Source: Streptomyces specialis
Lineage (GTDB): Bacteria > Actinomycetota > Actinomycetes > Streptomycetales > Streptomycetaceae
DNA length: 64,000 nt
Assembly: GCF_001493375.1 (NCBI RefSeq)
Contig: NZ_LN929897.1
Location: forward strand, 828,754-892,753
Direction: 5' to 3'
In this document: one piece after another, positions 26,197 to 34,747 of the stretch
Numbering within the stretch: position 1 is the stretch's first letter
How the letters are laid out: the number at the start of each line of letters is the position of its first letter
The notes under the pieces: generated by a model
What the model was told of the DNA's origin: nothing
Database searches by the model: none
What the model saw: the letters and a program-made list of their open reading frames with translations, nothing else
Translations under genes and position numbers: made by a program

Positions 26197-27060
26197 TCAA
26201 CAGCCCTCACCCGTGCGTCTGAGCACGCGCAGCGAACGGCAGGTGCCGACCTCCGTGAAGGCGCCGCTGGCGACGGCCCGTCGCCAGATGCGGAACGGTG
26301 CCTGCCCGCCGTCGGCCGGGTCGGGGAACACGTCGTGGATCACCAGCAGGCCGCCCTCCGCGAGCTGCGGGACCCAGCTCTCGTAGTCGGCCGTGGCGTG
26401 GGCGTCGGTGTGGCCGCCGTCCACGAAGACCAGGCCGAACCGCCCGCCGCCGCCCCCGCCCCCCCCCTGTCTCTTATACCCATCCGACGCTGCCGACGCA
26501 GAGGATAGCGCGCATATCGGCCGTCGCCGTGGCACAGAGATACGGGGCAGTAAGCAGTAGGAGGTGGATTGGGGGTACCAGCACTAGGATCGCGCGGGCC
26601 CCGGGGACCCTACTCGCCGGGACGCCCTCCCGTGCTTCCGCCGCACCCTGGCAGCCGATGGGCTTTAGGAGTACGTCGTCGCCGCGGCCTGCGGGGACCG
26701 GCCGACCACGGCGACGACGTACTCCTCGAGCCCTGCGGCTGCCAGGGTGCGGCGGAAGAACGGCAGGGTGTCCAGCCGGGTCGGGTCCTCGGGGTCGGCG
26801 AGTTCCTTGTCGTGGTACTCCCAGCCCACCTGCTGCTCCTCGCTGCCCCGGTGGTGGTCCACCGTGACGGCGACGGTGCCCGCGCGGCGGGCCGCGTCGG
26901 CGAGCAACAGCGTGGACCGGCCGCAGTAGCTGCCGATTTCGAGCAGCGGCAGCCCCAGGTCCGTGGCCGCCTCGACGGCCGCCTCGTACAGCGCGCGGCC
27001 CTCGTCGGCCGGCATGAAGCCCTTGGCCGACTCGAAGGCGGCGAAGACGTCATCCGCCAC
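26197..27060 (-). pseudogene. Class I SAM-dependent methyltransferase, interrupted by adapter artefact
   Basis: Two coding blocks of one protein. The N-terminal block (GTG 27060 with agggggac upstream) has EIGSYCGRSTLLLADAARR (SAM motif) and ends in GRSPQAAAT near 26670. The C-terminal block (26455 down to 26197) resumes with LVFVDGGHTDAHATADYESW ... LLVIHDVFPDPADGGQAPFR. In related streptomycete proteins these blocks are adjacent. The intervening 220 bp are adapter and a foldback copy, so the gene is intact in the organism. An O-methyltransferase-like (Methyltransf_24) fold is likely; substrate unknown. Confidence 0.8.
26460..26690. other. Nextera adapter and foldback artefact block (B)
   Basis: After a poly-C run, 26467-26498 is a near copy of CTGTCTCTTATACACATCT followed by GACGCTGCCGACG. 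Then AGAGGATA (26500-26507) and a degraded P5 sequence ending near 26537. About 26595-26690 is an error-rich inverted copy of 26691-26800 (shared core TTCCGCCGCACCCTGGCAGC and GAGTACGTCGTCGCCG). The block is artefactual. Confidence 0.9.
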
Positions 27061-27129
27061 GCGTCCCCCTGTGGTACCCGAGTGTGGCCCCCATGCTGCA
27101 CCATGCGTCACGGCTGTCACCAGCCGGGG

Positions 27130-28299
27130 TCAGCACACCCGCGCGAGCGGCGCCTGCTGGAGCGGGACGGGTTTGGTGATGGCCCGCGACGCGTCCGTCC
27201 CCGCCCCGGGCGCGTGCGCCCGCTGCCCGCTCTCCGGCTCCGCGCCCTCCGGCCCGGCGGCGGACCGCGCGGCCTCCGGCTCGGGTTCCGGCGCGGTCTC
27301 GGGTTCCGGTTCGGGGACGACGAGGCGGGCCAGGCCGCAGGGCACGTCCTCGGTGACGTACGGCAGCAGCAGGTCCCCGTCGGCCGTCCACCGCCCGGTG
27401 CCCGCCAGCCACCCGGCCGGAGCGGGCAGGTGCCGCAACGCGCGGTGGGCGGGCCGCCACACCGCCACCCAGTCCGCCTCGGCCGTCGTCACGCGCAGCG
27501 CGACACCGCAGCTCTCGGGCGTCAGCACCTGCCCCGGCTGGACGGCGAACGGCGTCAGCCGCACCCCGTCACCCGGCCGCAGCGCCTCCGGGAACCGCAC
27601 CGGCCGGTGGCTGCCCAGCACGCCCCACCCGATCCGGTCCGCGCCCGGCGCGTCCGAACGCACCAGCAGCAGCCCGCTGTCCGGGTCGGCCAGCAGCAGC
27701 CGGTCGTCGCTGTCCTCCGCGATCCGCAGCAGTTCGGCGGGCTCCCCGCCCTGCTCCACGTCCACCGTCACCGCCCGGGTGCGCCCGGAGGCGTCCGTGC
27801 GGTCCAGCGCCAGCAGCCTGCCCGCCGCGTCCAGCCACGCGCCGCCCGAGCAGCGCCCGTCCAGCACCGTCACCAGCTCCGGCCCGAACGCGCCGCCGCA
27901 CACCAGCCACAGCGCCGTTCCGTCACCGTCCTCCCGGGGCGCCAGCGCGAAGACCCGCATGCCGTCCGGGGCGGGTGGCAGCAGGTGCAGCTCCGGCGAC
28001 TCCACGGCGCCCAGGGGGAGTTCACCCGTGTCAGGACCGGAGGGGTAGAGCAGGGAGAGATGGTGACGGCCGTCCGCGCGGCGGCTGATGAGGACCCGCC
28101 CGTCGGCGAGCGGCACCAGCGGCGTGCCGGGTTCCTCCGGCTGACCGGCCGGCAGCCGCACCGTGTACGGCTCGGGGCCGTCCAGCGTCCACCGCTCGGG
28201 GCACCAGCCGTCACCGCCGTCCCTGGCGACCAGCCGGGCCGCGTACGCGCCTCCGGCCGCGATCGTCAGAGGCGCGGGCTGCGGGGCTCGGGCCGTCAT
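27130..28299 (-). CDS. Conserved hypothetical protein, beta-rich (propeller-like)
   Basis: 389 aa, no signal peptide or membrane helix. It consists of repeated short beta-type units with DGRVLISRR, LVCGGAFGPELVTVLDGR, AGRLLALDRTDASGRTRAV and DDRLLLADPDSGLLLVRSD, reminiscent of a WD40/YVTN-type propeller, followed by a Pro/Glu/Ala-rich C-terminal tail (PEPEPETAPEPEPEAARSA). I do not recognise a named family. ATG start at 28299. Divergent from the Nif3 gene across 244 bp without an obvious gene. Confidence 0.65.
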   Translation of the reverse strand: MTARAPQPAPLTIAAGGAYAARLVARDGGDGWCPERWTLDGPEPYTVRLPAGQPEEPGTPLVPLADGRVLISRRADGRHHLSLLYPSGPDTGELPLGAVESPELHLLPPAPDGMRVFALAPREDGDGTALWLVCGGAFGPELVTVLDGRCSGGAWLDAAGRLLALDRTDASGRTRAVTVDVEQGGEPAELLRIAEDSDDRLLLADPDSGLLLVRSDAPGADRIGWGVLGSHRPVRFPEALRPGDGVRLTPFAVQPGQVLTPESCGVALRVTTAEADWVAVWRPAHRALRHLPAPAGWLAGTGRWTADGDLLLPYVTEDVPCGLARLVVPEPEPETAPEPEPEAARSAAGPEGAEPESGQRAHAPGAGTDASRAITKPVPLQQAPLARVC

Positions 28300-28543
28300 A
28301 TGTCGCTCACCTCCAGCGAGGACGGTAGGGCTTGGTACTGCGGACCGGACAACCCGGCTTCTGCCGCTTCACGCATAAGGGTGACGCTTCCCCGAATCCC
28401 ATGATCAACTGGGGTCAGTTGTGTATGTCACTCGGGTGGAACCGCGCGGCGCTCCGCGTGTCTCCTCGCGCTCCTCCGCGCGCGTCTCCCCACGACATGG
28501 TGGGCGCGGTTCCCGGGTCCCGCCGGACAGGTAGCCTGACCCC

Positions 28544-29395
28544 GTGCCCGTACTCTCCGACGTGATCACCGCGCTCGACACCCTATGGCCTCGCGAGCGG
28601 GCCGAGCAGTGGGACGCGGTCGGACCGGTGTGCGGCGACCCGGACGCGGAGACCGGCCGGGTGCTGTTCGCCGTGGACCCGGTCCAGGAGATCGCCGACG
28701 AAGCCGTGGCGCTCGGCGCCGGGCTGCTCGTCACCCACCACCCGCTCTACCTGCGCGGCACCACCTCCGTCGCGGCCGACACCTTCAAGGGCCGCGTCGT
28801 GCACACCCTCATCAAGCACGACATCGCGCTCTACGTCGCGCACACCAACGCCGACCGCGCCGCCCCCGGCGTCTCCGACGCCCTCGCCGGAGCCCTCGGG
28901 CTGCGCGTCACCGGCCCGCTGGTCCCCGACCCGGACGACCCGGCGGGGCGCCGCGGCCTCGGCCGGCTCTGCGAGCCGGACCAGCCGCTGACCCTCGCCG
29001 AGTTGACCGCGCTCGCCGCCGAACGGCTGCCCGCCACCGCGCAGGGCATCCGTTCCGCCGGTGACCCCGACCGCCCCATCCGTACGGTCGCCGTGTGCGG
29101 CGGCTCGGGCGACAGCCTGTTCGCCGAGGTGCGCGCGGCGGGCGCCGACGCGTTCCTCACCGCCGACCTCCGCCACCACCCGGCGTCCGAGGCCCGCGAG
29201 CACTCGCCGCTCGCGCTCGTCGACGCCGCCCACTGGGCGACGGAATGGCCCTGGTGCGAGCAGGCGGCGGCCCAGCTCGACGCCGTTTCGCAGCGGCACG
29301 GCTGGGGACTCCGCACCCATGTGTCCCGCCGGGTGACCGACCCCTGGCGCATCCACCACCCCTCCCGCCACCCCAGCGAAGGAGCCCCCAACTGA
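28544..29395 (+). CDS. Nif3-like dinuclear metal centre protein
   Basis: 283 aa, Nif3/YqfO family (GTP cyclohydrolase I type 2-like). Metal ligands are visible: LVTHHPLYLRG (His pair), VAHTNADRAAPGVSD (His/Asp) and a C-terminal LVDAAHWATEWP with His and Glu. Slightly longer than the bare Nif3 core. GTG start. Its TGA overlaps the CTG start of the zinc-ribbon gene with the GAAGGAG ribosome site inside its own 3' end; together with RNase H/CobC this forms a conserved actinobacterial operon. Confidence 0.9.
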   Translation: MPVLSDVITALDTLWPRERAEQWDAVGPVCGDPDAETGRVLFAVDPVQEIADEAVALGAGLLVTHHPLYLRGTTSVAADTFKGRVVHTLIKHDIALYVAHTNADRAAPGVSDALAGALGLRVTGPLVPDPDDPAGRRGLGRLCEPDQPLTLAELTALAAERLPATAQGIRSAGDPDRPIRTVAVCGGSGDSLFAEVRAAGADAFLTADLRHHPASEAREHSPLALVDAAHWATEWPWCEQAAAQLDAVSQRHGWGLRTHVSRRVTDPWRIHHPSRHPSEGAPN

Positions 29396-30135
29396 ACGCC
29401 GCGCCCGCCGATCAGAACCGCCTGCTGGACGTCCAGGCCCTCGACATCCGGCTGAACCAGCTCGCGCACCGGCGCGAAAACCTGCCCGAGCACGACGAGA
29501 TCCGCGCCCTGGACAGCGACATCGCCCAGCAGCGCGCTCTGTTGGTGGCGGCGCGGACGGAGGAGAGCGACACCGCGCGGGAGCAGACCAAGGCCGAGCA
29601 GGACGTCGATCAGGTCCGCCAGCGCGCCGCCCGCGACCAGCAGCGTCTCGACTCCGGGATGGTCACCAGCCCCAAGGACCTGGAGAGCCTCCAGAGCGAG
29701 ATCGCGTCGCTCGCCAAGCGGCAGGACGACCTGGAGACCGTCGTCCTCGACATCATGGAACGGCACGAGGCCGCCCAGGCCCGGGCCAGGGAACTGGCGG
29801 CGACGCTGGAGGAGTTGGAGGCCAGGGTCACCGACGCGTCGGCCCGCCGCGACGCCGCGGTGACCGAGATCGAGTCCGAGACCGAGAGGATCTCCGCCGA
29901 ACGCGCCGAACTCGCCGCCACGATCCCCGCCGACCTGCTGAAGCTCTACGAGAAGCTCCGCACGCAGCAGGGCGGCGTCGGCGCCGCGCGGCTGTACCAG
30001 CGGCGCTGCGAGGGCTGCCGCCTGGAGCTGAACATCACCGAGGTCAACGAGGTGCGCGCCGCCGCCCCCGACGAGGTGGTGCGCTGCGAGAACTGCCGCC
30101 GCATCCTGGTCCGTACCACCGACTCGGGGCTGTGA
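29392..30135 (+). CDS. C4-type zinc ribbon / coiled-coil protein (CTG start)
   Basis: 247 aa. A long coiled coil (about residues 15-180, rich in E/Q/R heptads, for example LDSDIAQQRALLVAARTEES) followed by a C-terminal zinc ribbon with two Cys pairs (CEGCRLEL and CENCRRIL), the CT398/YacL-like zf-RING_7 architecture. The first sensible codon is CTG at 29392, placed 8 nt after GGAG and overlapping the Nif3 stop (CTGA). No ATG, GTG or TTG exists nearby before the conserved N-terminus (NAAPADQNRLLDVQ). Confidence 0.85.
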   Translation: MNAAPADQNRLLDVQALDIRLNQLAHRRENLPEHDEIRALDSDIAQQRALLVAARTEESDTAREQTKAEQDVDQVRQRAARDQQRLDSGMVTSPKDLESLQSEIASLAKRQDDLETVVLDIMERHEAAQARARELAATLEELEARVTDASARRDAAVTEIESETERISAERAELAATIPADLLKLYEKLRTQQGGVGAARLYQRRCEGCRLELNITEVNEVRAAAPDEVVRCENCRRILVRTTDSGL

Positions 30136-30144
30136 GCGACACCG

Positions 30145-31287
30145 ATGCGCGAGTTGATCGTCGAGGCGGACGGCGGTTCCCGGGGCAACCCGGGACCGGC
30201 CGGATACGGCGCCGTCGTACGCGACGCGGCCACCGGTGAAGTGGTCGCCGAAACCGCCGAGTTCATCGGCCGGGCGACCAACAACGTGGCGGAGTACCGG
30301 GGGTTGATCGCCGGTCTCCGCGCCGCGCGCGAGGTCGATCCGGGAGCCTCGGTGCGCGTCCGGATGGACTCCAAGCTGGTCGTGGAACAGATGTCGGGCC
30401 GCTGGCAGATCAAGCACCCCGACATGCGCCCCCTGGCGCTCGAAGCCCGCGACGTCTTCCCGGCCGGCGCCGTGACGTACGAGTGGATCCCCCGGGAGCG
30501 GAACAAGTACGCCGACCGCCTGGCCAACGAGGCGATGGACGCCGGGAAACGCGGCGAGCAGTGGACGCCCCGGCCGCCGGTCGCCGCCGAACCGTCCGAG
30601 GAGGAAGCCGAGTTGCCGCCCGCCGTGGGCTGGGGCCCGGCGAGCGGCACGCCGACCTCGTTCCTGCTGCTGCGGCACGGCGAGACGCCGTTCACCGCGC
30701 GGAAGGCGTTCTCCGGCAGCGGCGGCGAGGACCCGGACCTGTCGGCCACCGGGCTGGCCCAGGCCGAGGCCGCGGCGGAAGCCCTCGCCCACACCGGCGT
30801 CCAGGCCGTCGTCACCTCGCCGCTGGCCCGCTGCCGCCAGACCGCGCAGCCGCTCGCCGACCGGCTCGGCCTCGACGTCCGGGTCGAAGAAGGTTTCCGG
30901 GAAACGGACTTCGGTGCCTGGGAGGGCCTGACGTTCGCCGAGATCCAGCAGCGGCACCCCGAGGACCTCGCCCGGTGGCTCGCCTCGCCCGACGCCGAAC
31001 CGACCGGCGGCGGCGAGAGTTTCGCCGCGGTCGCCCGGCGGGTCGCGGTGGCCCGGGACAAGACGCTGGCCCGCTACGCCGGCCGGACCGTTCTCGTCGT
31101 CTCGCACGTCACGCCCGTCAAGACGCTGGTGCGGCTGGCGCTCGGCGCGCCCGCCCTGTCGATGTTCCGCATGGAGCTGTCCCCGGCCGCCCTGTCCGAG
31201 GTGGCGTACTTCCCGGACGGCAACGCCTCGTTGCGCCGGTTCAACGACACCGCGCACCTGCGGACCGCGCAGCTCACAGTTCGGTGA
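30145..31287 (+). CDS. Bifunctional RNase H / alpha-ribazole phosphatase (RNase HI-CobC fusion)
   Basis: 380 aa. The RNase HI domain is residues 1-135 with catalytic D9, E50, D75 and D124 (in EADGGSRGNPG, TNNVAEYRG, RMDSKLV, NKYADRLAN). After a linker of about 35 aa comes a histidine-phosphatase domain (from about 170) with the RHGET catalytic motif at 177-181 and SHVTPVK for the second His. The same fusion is known in mycobacteria (Rv2228c), where the C-terminal part is CobC-like and acts in cobalamin lower-ligand assembly. It may link RNA removal and B12 synthesis, or simply be two activities. Confidence 0.92.
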   Translation: MRELIVEADGGSRGNPGPAGYGAVVRDAATGEVVAETAEFIGRATNNVAEYRGLIAGLRAAREVDPGASVRVRMDSKLVVEQMSGRWQIKHPDMRPLALEARDVFPAGAVTYEWIPRERNKYADRLANEAMDAGKRGEQWTPRPPVAAEPSEEEAELPPAVGWGPASGTPTSFLLLRHGETPFTARKAFSGSGGEDPDLSATGLAQAEAAAEALAHTGVQAVVTSPLARCRQTAQPLADRLGLDVRVEEGFRETDFGAWEGLTFAEIQQRHPEDLARWLASPDAEPTGGGESFAAVARRVAVARDKTLARYAGRTVLVVSHVTPVKTLVRLALGAPALSMFRMELSPAALSEVAYFPDGNASLRRFNDTAHLRTAQLTVR

Positions 31288-32071
31288 CGACGATGTCCAG
31301 CCGGCCGGGCGCGCTCTCCTCCACCACGTAACCAAGGTCGCGCACCGCCCCGGCCAGCTTCGCCGGGGTGCGCGGCAGCGGCCCGGCCTCCAGCAGGGCG
31401 CGCACCACACGGCCCTTGGTCGCCTTGTTGAAGTGGCTCACCACTGACCGCTTCTCCACGCCGTCCACCAGCCGCGCCTGGAGCACCCGCACGGTCACCG
31501 TGCGCCGCGCCAGCTCGCCGTCCGGCCGCCACATCGCCGCGTACGCCGACGACCGCAGATCCAGCACCGGCCCGGCACCGGCCGCCTCCGGCAGCGCCCT
31601 CGCCAGCGGCTCCTTCCAGAACCCGGCCAGCGGCCCGAGCCCCGGCAGCCGCACCCCGGCCGGGCAGCGGTACGCCGGGAGGCGGTCGGTGATCCGTACC
31701 GCGCCCCACAGGCCCGAGAAGACCAGCAGCGACTCCCGCGCCCGCCGCTTGCCCGCCGGGCTGAGCGAGCCGAGACCGAGCGCGTCGTACAGCACACCCG
31801 TGTAGAGCTGCCCGGCCGGGCGGGCGGGAGCCGTGCGCATCGCCGCGTTCCGCGCGACCTCACCGGCCAGCCCCTCGCTCAGCCCGAGCACCTCGCGCGC
31901 CTTCGTCACATCGTCCGTGCCGTGCGCGCCGCCGGAGCACAGGGCGATCAGCTCCGCCAGCACCCGTTCGCGCGCCGGGGCGAGCGCGGGCAGCGAGAGG
32001 GCGCCCACATCGACGGGGGCCCCTCGTACCGCCCCGGTCTTCCCCTCCGACGGCGGCAGCAGCACCAGCAC
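31274..32071 (-). CDS. yaaA: Peroxide stress protein YaaA (DUF328)
   Basis: 265 aa, starting MLVLLPPSEGKT, the family's N-terminal signature. Further conserved parts are QLYTGVLYDALG, LVFSGLWGAVRITDRLPAYR and VVSHFNKATKGR. E. coli YaaA lowers free iron under peroxide stress and binds DNA. It converges on RNase H/CobC with a 14-bp 3' overlap. Confidence 0.9.
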   Translation of the reverse strand: MLVLLPPSEGKTGAVRGAPVDVGALSLPALAPARERVLAELIALCSGGAHGTDDVTKAREVLGLSEGLAGEVARNAAMRTAPARPAGQLYTGVLYDALGLGSLSPAGKRRARESLLVFSGLWGAVRITDRLPAYRCPAGVRLPGLGPLAGFWKEPLARALPEAAGAGPVLDLRSSAYAAMWRPDGELARRTVTVRVLQARLVDGVEKRSVVSHFNKATKGRVVRALLEAGPLPRTPAKLAGAVRDLGYVVEESAPGRLDIVVTEL

Positions 32072-32320
32072 TTCGCGTCACTCCTCGCGTTCCCCACGGG
32101 CCTCATGTTCTCCGTCCGGAGGCGACGATACTGGCCGGACGTCGCGCTCGCCGCCGTACGCCCGGTCGGCGCAGTACCGCGTCACCCGGGCGTGTGGGCC
32201 GCCGGACGCGGCCCGCCGTCCGGCCGAGTCGGTGGTTCCGGCCCGTGCCGGGCGTCGCGCCGGGCGCGCAACGCTGCGGTGTCCGGGACGCCGGGTGCCG
32301 TTCCCCCCGATGCTGGAGCC

Positions 32321-33259
32321 ATGTCTCCGCGCGGCTGGATCCTGTTCTCCCTGATGAGCGTCATCTGGGGCATCCCGTACCTGATGATCAAGGTCGCGGT
32401 CGGGGGCGTGCCCGTCCCCGTCGTCGTCTTCACCAGGACCGCGATCGGCGCGCTGCTCCTGCTGCCGCTCGCCTACCGCGAACTGCCCCGGCTGCGCCCG
32501 TACGCCGTGCCGGTCATGGCGTTCGCGGCCTGCGAGATCATCGGGCCCTGGTTCCTGCTCTCGGACGCCGAACGCCACCTGTCCAGCTCCATGACGGGCC
32601 TGCTGATCGCCGCCGTGCCGGTCGTGGCCGTCGTTCTCGCCCGGCTGACCGGCGGGCGCGAACAGCTCGGCGCCCTGCGCTGGACCGGCCTGGCCGTCGG
32701 CCTGGCGGGCGTGGCGGTCCTGGCCGCCCCGCGGATCGGCGGCGGCAGCACCTGGCCGGTGACCGAGGTCCTGCTGACGGCCCTGTGCTACGCGGGCGCC
32801 CCCCTGATCGCGGCCCGCACCCTGCGGGACGTGCCGACGCTCCCGCTGACGGCCGCCTGCCTGACCCTGGCGGCCCTGGTCTACGCCCTGCCCGGCCTCG
32901 TCTCGCTGCCCGACACGATGCCCTCGACCGAGGTCCTGGCCTCGCTGGCGGGTCTCGGGGTGATCTGCACGGCGCTGGGCTTCGTCGTCTTCCTCGAACT
33001 GATCCGGGAGGTCGGCACCTCCCGGGCGATGGTCTTCACCTACGTCAACCCGGCGGTGGCCGTCGCGGCCGGCGTCGCGTTCCTCGCCGAACCCCTGACC
33101 GGCACCATCGTGGCCGCCTTCGCCCTCATCCTGGCGGGCTCGATCCTGGCCACGGGTAGGATGGCCGGTACGGCGGACGAGCCGGCCGGGCGGTCGCGTC
33201 GGGATCCTCTGGATCTCGCCGAGGAACGTCCGGGCTCCACAGGGCAGGGTGGTAGGTAA
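32321..33259 (+). CDS. EamA-family (DMT superfamily) transporter
   Basis: 312 aa with ten hydrophobic segments in two EamA repeats (from WILFSLMSVIWGIPYLMIKV to AAFALILAGSILAT). The first-repeat motif VWGIPY and second-repeat EPLTG are typical. Starts at ATG 32321; the open frame extends far upstream without a plausible start. The last 30 or so residues (from about MAGTADEPAG) are encoded by the 5' part of rnpB, so the CDS overlaps RNase P RNA by 88 nt. Substrate unknown. Confidence 0.83.
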   Translation: MSPRGWILFSLMSVIWGIPYLMIKVAVGGVPVPVVVFTRTAIGALLLLPLAYRELPRLRPYAVPVMAFAACEIIGPWFLLSDAERHLSSSMTGLLIAAVPVVAVVLARLTGGREQLGALRWTGLAVGLAGVAVLAAPRIGGGSTWPVTEVLLTALCYAGAPLIAARTLRDVPTLPLTAACLTLAALVYALPGLVSLPDTMPSTEVLASLAGLGVICTALGFVVFLELIREVGTSRAMVFTYVNPAVAVAAGVAFLAEPLTGTIVAAFALILAGSILATGRMAGTADEPAGRSRRDPLDLAEERPGSTGQGGR

Positions 33260-33582
33260 CGCCTACCTGGGGTGACCCACGGGAAAGTGCCACAGAAAAC
33301 AGACCGCCGGGGCGATGAGCCCCGGTAAGGGTGAAACGGTGGTGTAAGAGACCACCAGCGCCCAGGGTGACCTGGGCGGCTCGGTAAACCCCACCCGGAG
33401 CAAGGTCAAGAGGGGCCGTCACACCGACGACCCTGCGCGGACGACCGAGGGCTGCCCGCCCGAGTCCGCGGGTAGACCGCTTGAGGCCGGTGGCGACACC
33501 GGCCCTAGATGGATGACCGCCTCCTCCCGGGCCGCAAGACCCCGGAGCGACAAAACCCGGCGTACAGGCCGACTCGTCCGCC
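33172..33582 (+). ncRNA. rnpB: RNase P RNA, bacterial class A
   Basis: The universally conserved elements appear in order: GAGGAACGTCCGGGCTCC (P4 5' side), CCACAGAAAACAGACCGCC, GGGTGAAACGGTGGTGTAAG, GAGCAAGGTCAAGAGGGG, and CCTAGATGGATGACCG with CGTACAGGCCGACTCGTC at the 3' end. P1 pairs GGCGGACGAG (33172-33181) with CTCGTCCGCC (33573-33582). A TAGGAT -10 box at 33157-33162 fits transcription starting at about 33170. Confidence 0.97.
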
Positions 33583-33613
33583 TTCCCGGCGCTTGACCTG
33601 CTCGACCCATCGG

Positions 33614-33643
33614 CGATATCAATCGGGTCGGAATTTGATATCG
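33614..33643. promoter_or_regulatory. Probable VapB operator
   Basis: A perfect 9-bp inverted repeat: CGATATCAA (33614-33622) and TTGATATCG (33635-33643), separated by 12 bp. It lies 47 bp upstream of the antitoxin start and is AT-rich against the local background. The half-site spacing fits binding of a ribbon-helix-helix antitoxin dimer pair for autorepression. Confidence 0.65.
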
Positions 33644-33689
33644 TTGGCGTGGTGCCCTGGGTGGAGAGGGCAGGCTGGAGGAGTGGCCC

Positions 33690-33905
33690 ATGACGCGAAC
33701 AGTGATCGACATCGATGACGAGCTGCTGGTCCAGGCGGCTGAGGTCTTCGGTACCTCGACGAAGGTCGCCACGGTGAACGCCGCCCTGGAGGATGTGATC
33801 AAGCGTCGGAAGCGGGCCTCGTTCCTGGGATGGCTGGCCGAGGGTGGGTTGCCTGATCTGACCGGTCCCGTCGAGGACACGGATGGCGCGGGCCGGGCGG
33901 CGTGA
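33690..33905 (+). CDS. vapB: Type II antitoxin, VapB family
   Basis: 71 aa. The N-terminus TRTVIDIDDELLVQAAEVFG followed by STKVATVNAALEDVIKRR is the ribbon-helix-helix signature of the DUF2191-type VapB antitoxins. The rest (FLGWLAEGGLPDL) is the toxin-neutralising tail. ATG start with ggagg upstream. The toxin GTG overlaps its stop (GTGA). Confidence 0.88.
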   Translation: MTRTVIDIDDELLVQAAEVFGTSTKVATVNAALEDVIKRRKRASFLGWLAEGGLPDLTGPVEDTDGAGRAA

Positions 33906-34318
33906 CGGGTCGCTATCTCATCGACAAGTCGGCGCTGGCCCGTTATCCGAAGCCGGTGGTCCGGGCGGTGATCGATCCGCTGCACAACGCGGGGCTGCTG
34001 GCGGTGTGCGGGGCCGTCGAGGTCGAGGTCATGCACAGCGCACGGTCCAAGGCGGACGCGGAACGGATCCGTGACGAGATGCGCGGCTTCGACTGGCTGA
34101 CGACCCCTGACGAGGTGTGGGACCGGGCACTGGAGGTGCAGACGCGACTCGTCGGCTCGGGGAACTGGAAGGCGCTCTCGGTGGCGGATCTGGTCATCGC
34201 GGCGACCGCCGAGCGGCACGGAGCGGTGGTGCTGCACTACGACGGCGACTACGACATGATCGCGAGCGTGACCGGCCAGCCGACCCAATGGGTGGTCCCG
34301 GCCGGTGCCGCCGACTGA
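33902..34318 (+). CDS. vapC: PIN-domain toxin ribonuclease, VapC family
   Basis: 138 aa PIN domain. Catalytic acidic residues are in place: D8 (YLIDKSAL), E40/E42 (GAVEVEV), D96 (SVADLVIA), and D114/D116 (YDGDYD). Coupled to VapB by GTGA overlap. VapC toxins cleave tRNA or rRNA; the target here is unknown. The pair sits right after rnpB, a stable-RNA gene. Confidence 0.9.
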   Translation: MTGRYLIDKSALARYPKPVVRAVIDPLHNAGLLAVCGAVEVEVMHSARSKADAERIRDEMRGFDWLTTPDEVWDRALEVQTRLVGSGNWKALSVADLVIAATAERHGAVVLHYDGDYDMIASVTGQPTQWVVPAGAAD

Positions 34319-34445
34319 GCTACGGGCACCGGCCGCCACGCGGAGGAACGCGTGACCCGGACCGGGGCACGGGTCTGACCCGGGCGCTTCACCCGGTGAG
34401 CGCAGGTTCCTTCACCAATCGTGTGCCGGGAGTGGGGTCCTGGGG

Positions 34446-34712
34446 TCAGGAGGCCTTGCTCAGGGCTGGGTCCGTGCGCCAGGCGTTGGCGAGGTCGGGG
34501 AGGGGGACGTCGAGGACCTCGCTGAGTCGGACGATGGTGCCGAACGCGGGTGTCGGCAGTCTGCCGGTCTCGATCTTGCGGAGGGTCTCCGGCGAGATGC
34601 CCGCCGCCAGGGCCACCTCGGCGAGGTTGCGTCCGGCCCGGGCGGAGCGCAGGGCGGCTCCGAGGCGTCGGCCCGCCTCGATCTGTTCGGGGGCGAGCGG
34701 ATGGCGAACCAT
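34446..34712 (-). CDS. Small XRE-family transcriptional regulator
   Basis: 88 aa, almost entirely a lambda-repressor-like helix-turn-helix (LRSARAGRNLAEVALAAGIS, then PETLRKIETGRLPTPAFGTI). ATG 34712 chosen; an in-frame ATG at 34739 is possible. It is divergent from the map-type gene, and the intervening DNA holds a palindrome that could be its operator. This regulator-map gene pair occurs in other streptomycetes. Confidence 0.8.
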   Translation of the reverse strand: MVRHPLAPEQIEAGRRLGAALRSARAGRNLAEVALAAGISPETLRKIETGRLPTPAFGTIVRLSEVLDVPLPDLANAWRTDPALSKAS

Positions 34713-34747
34713 GCGGTCATGGTAGCAACCACCCCCCACCCCGGTCT

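Noticed and set aside
26595..26800. Large inverted repeat as possible mobile-element end
   Set aside because: It is error-rich and tied to adapter sequence, so an assembly foldback is the simpler explanation.
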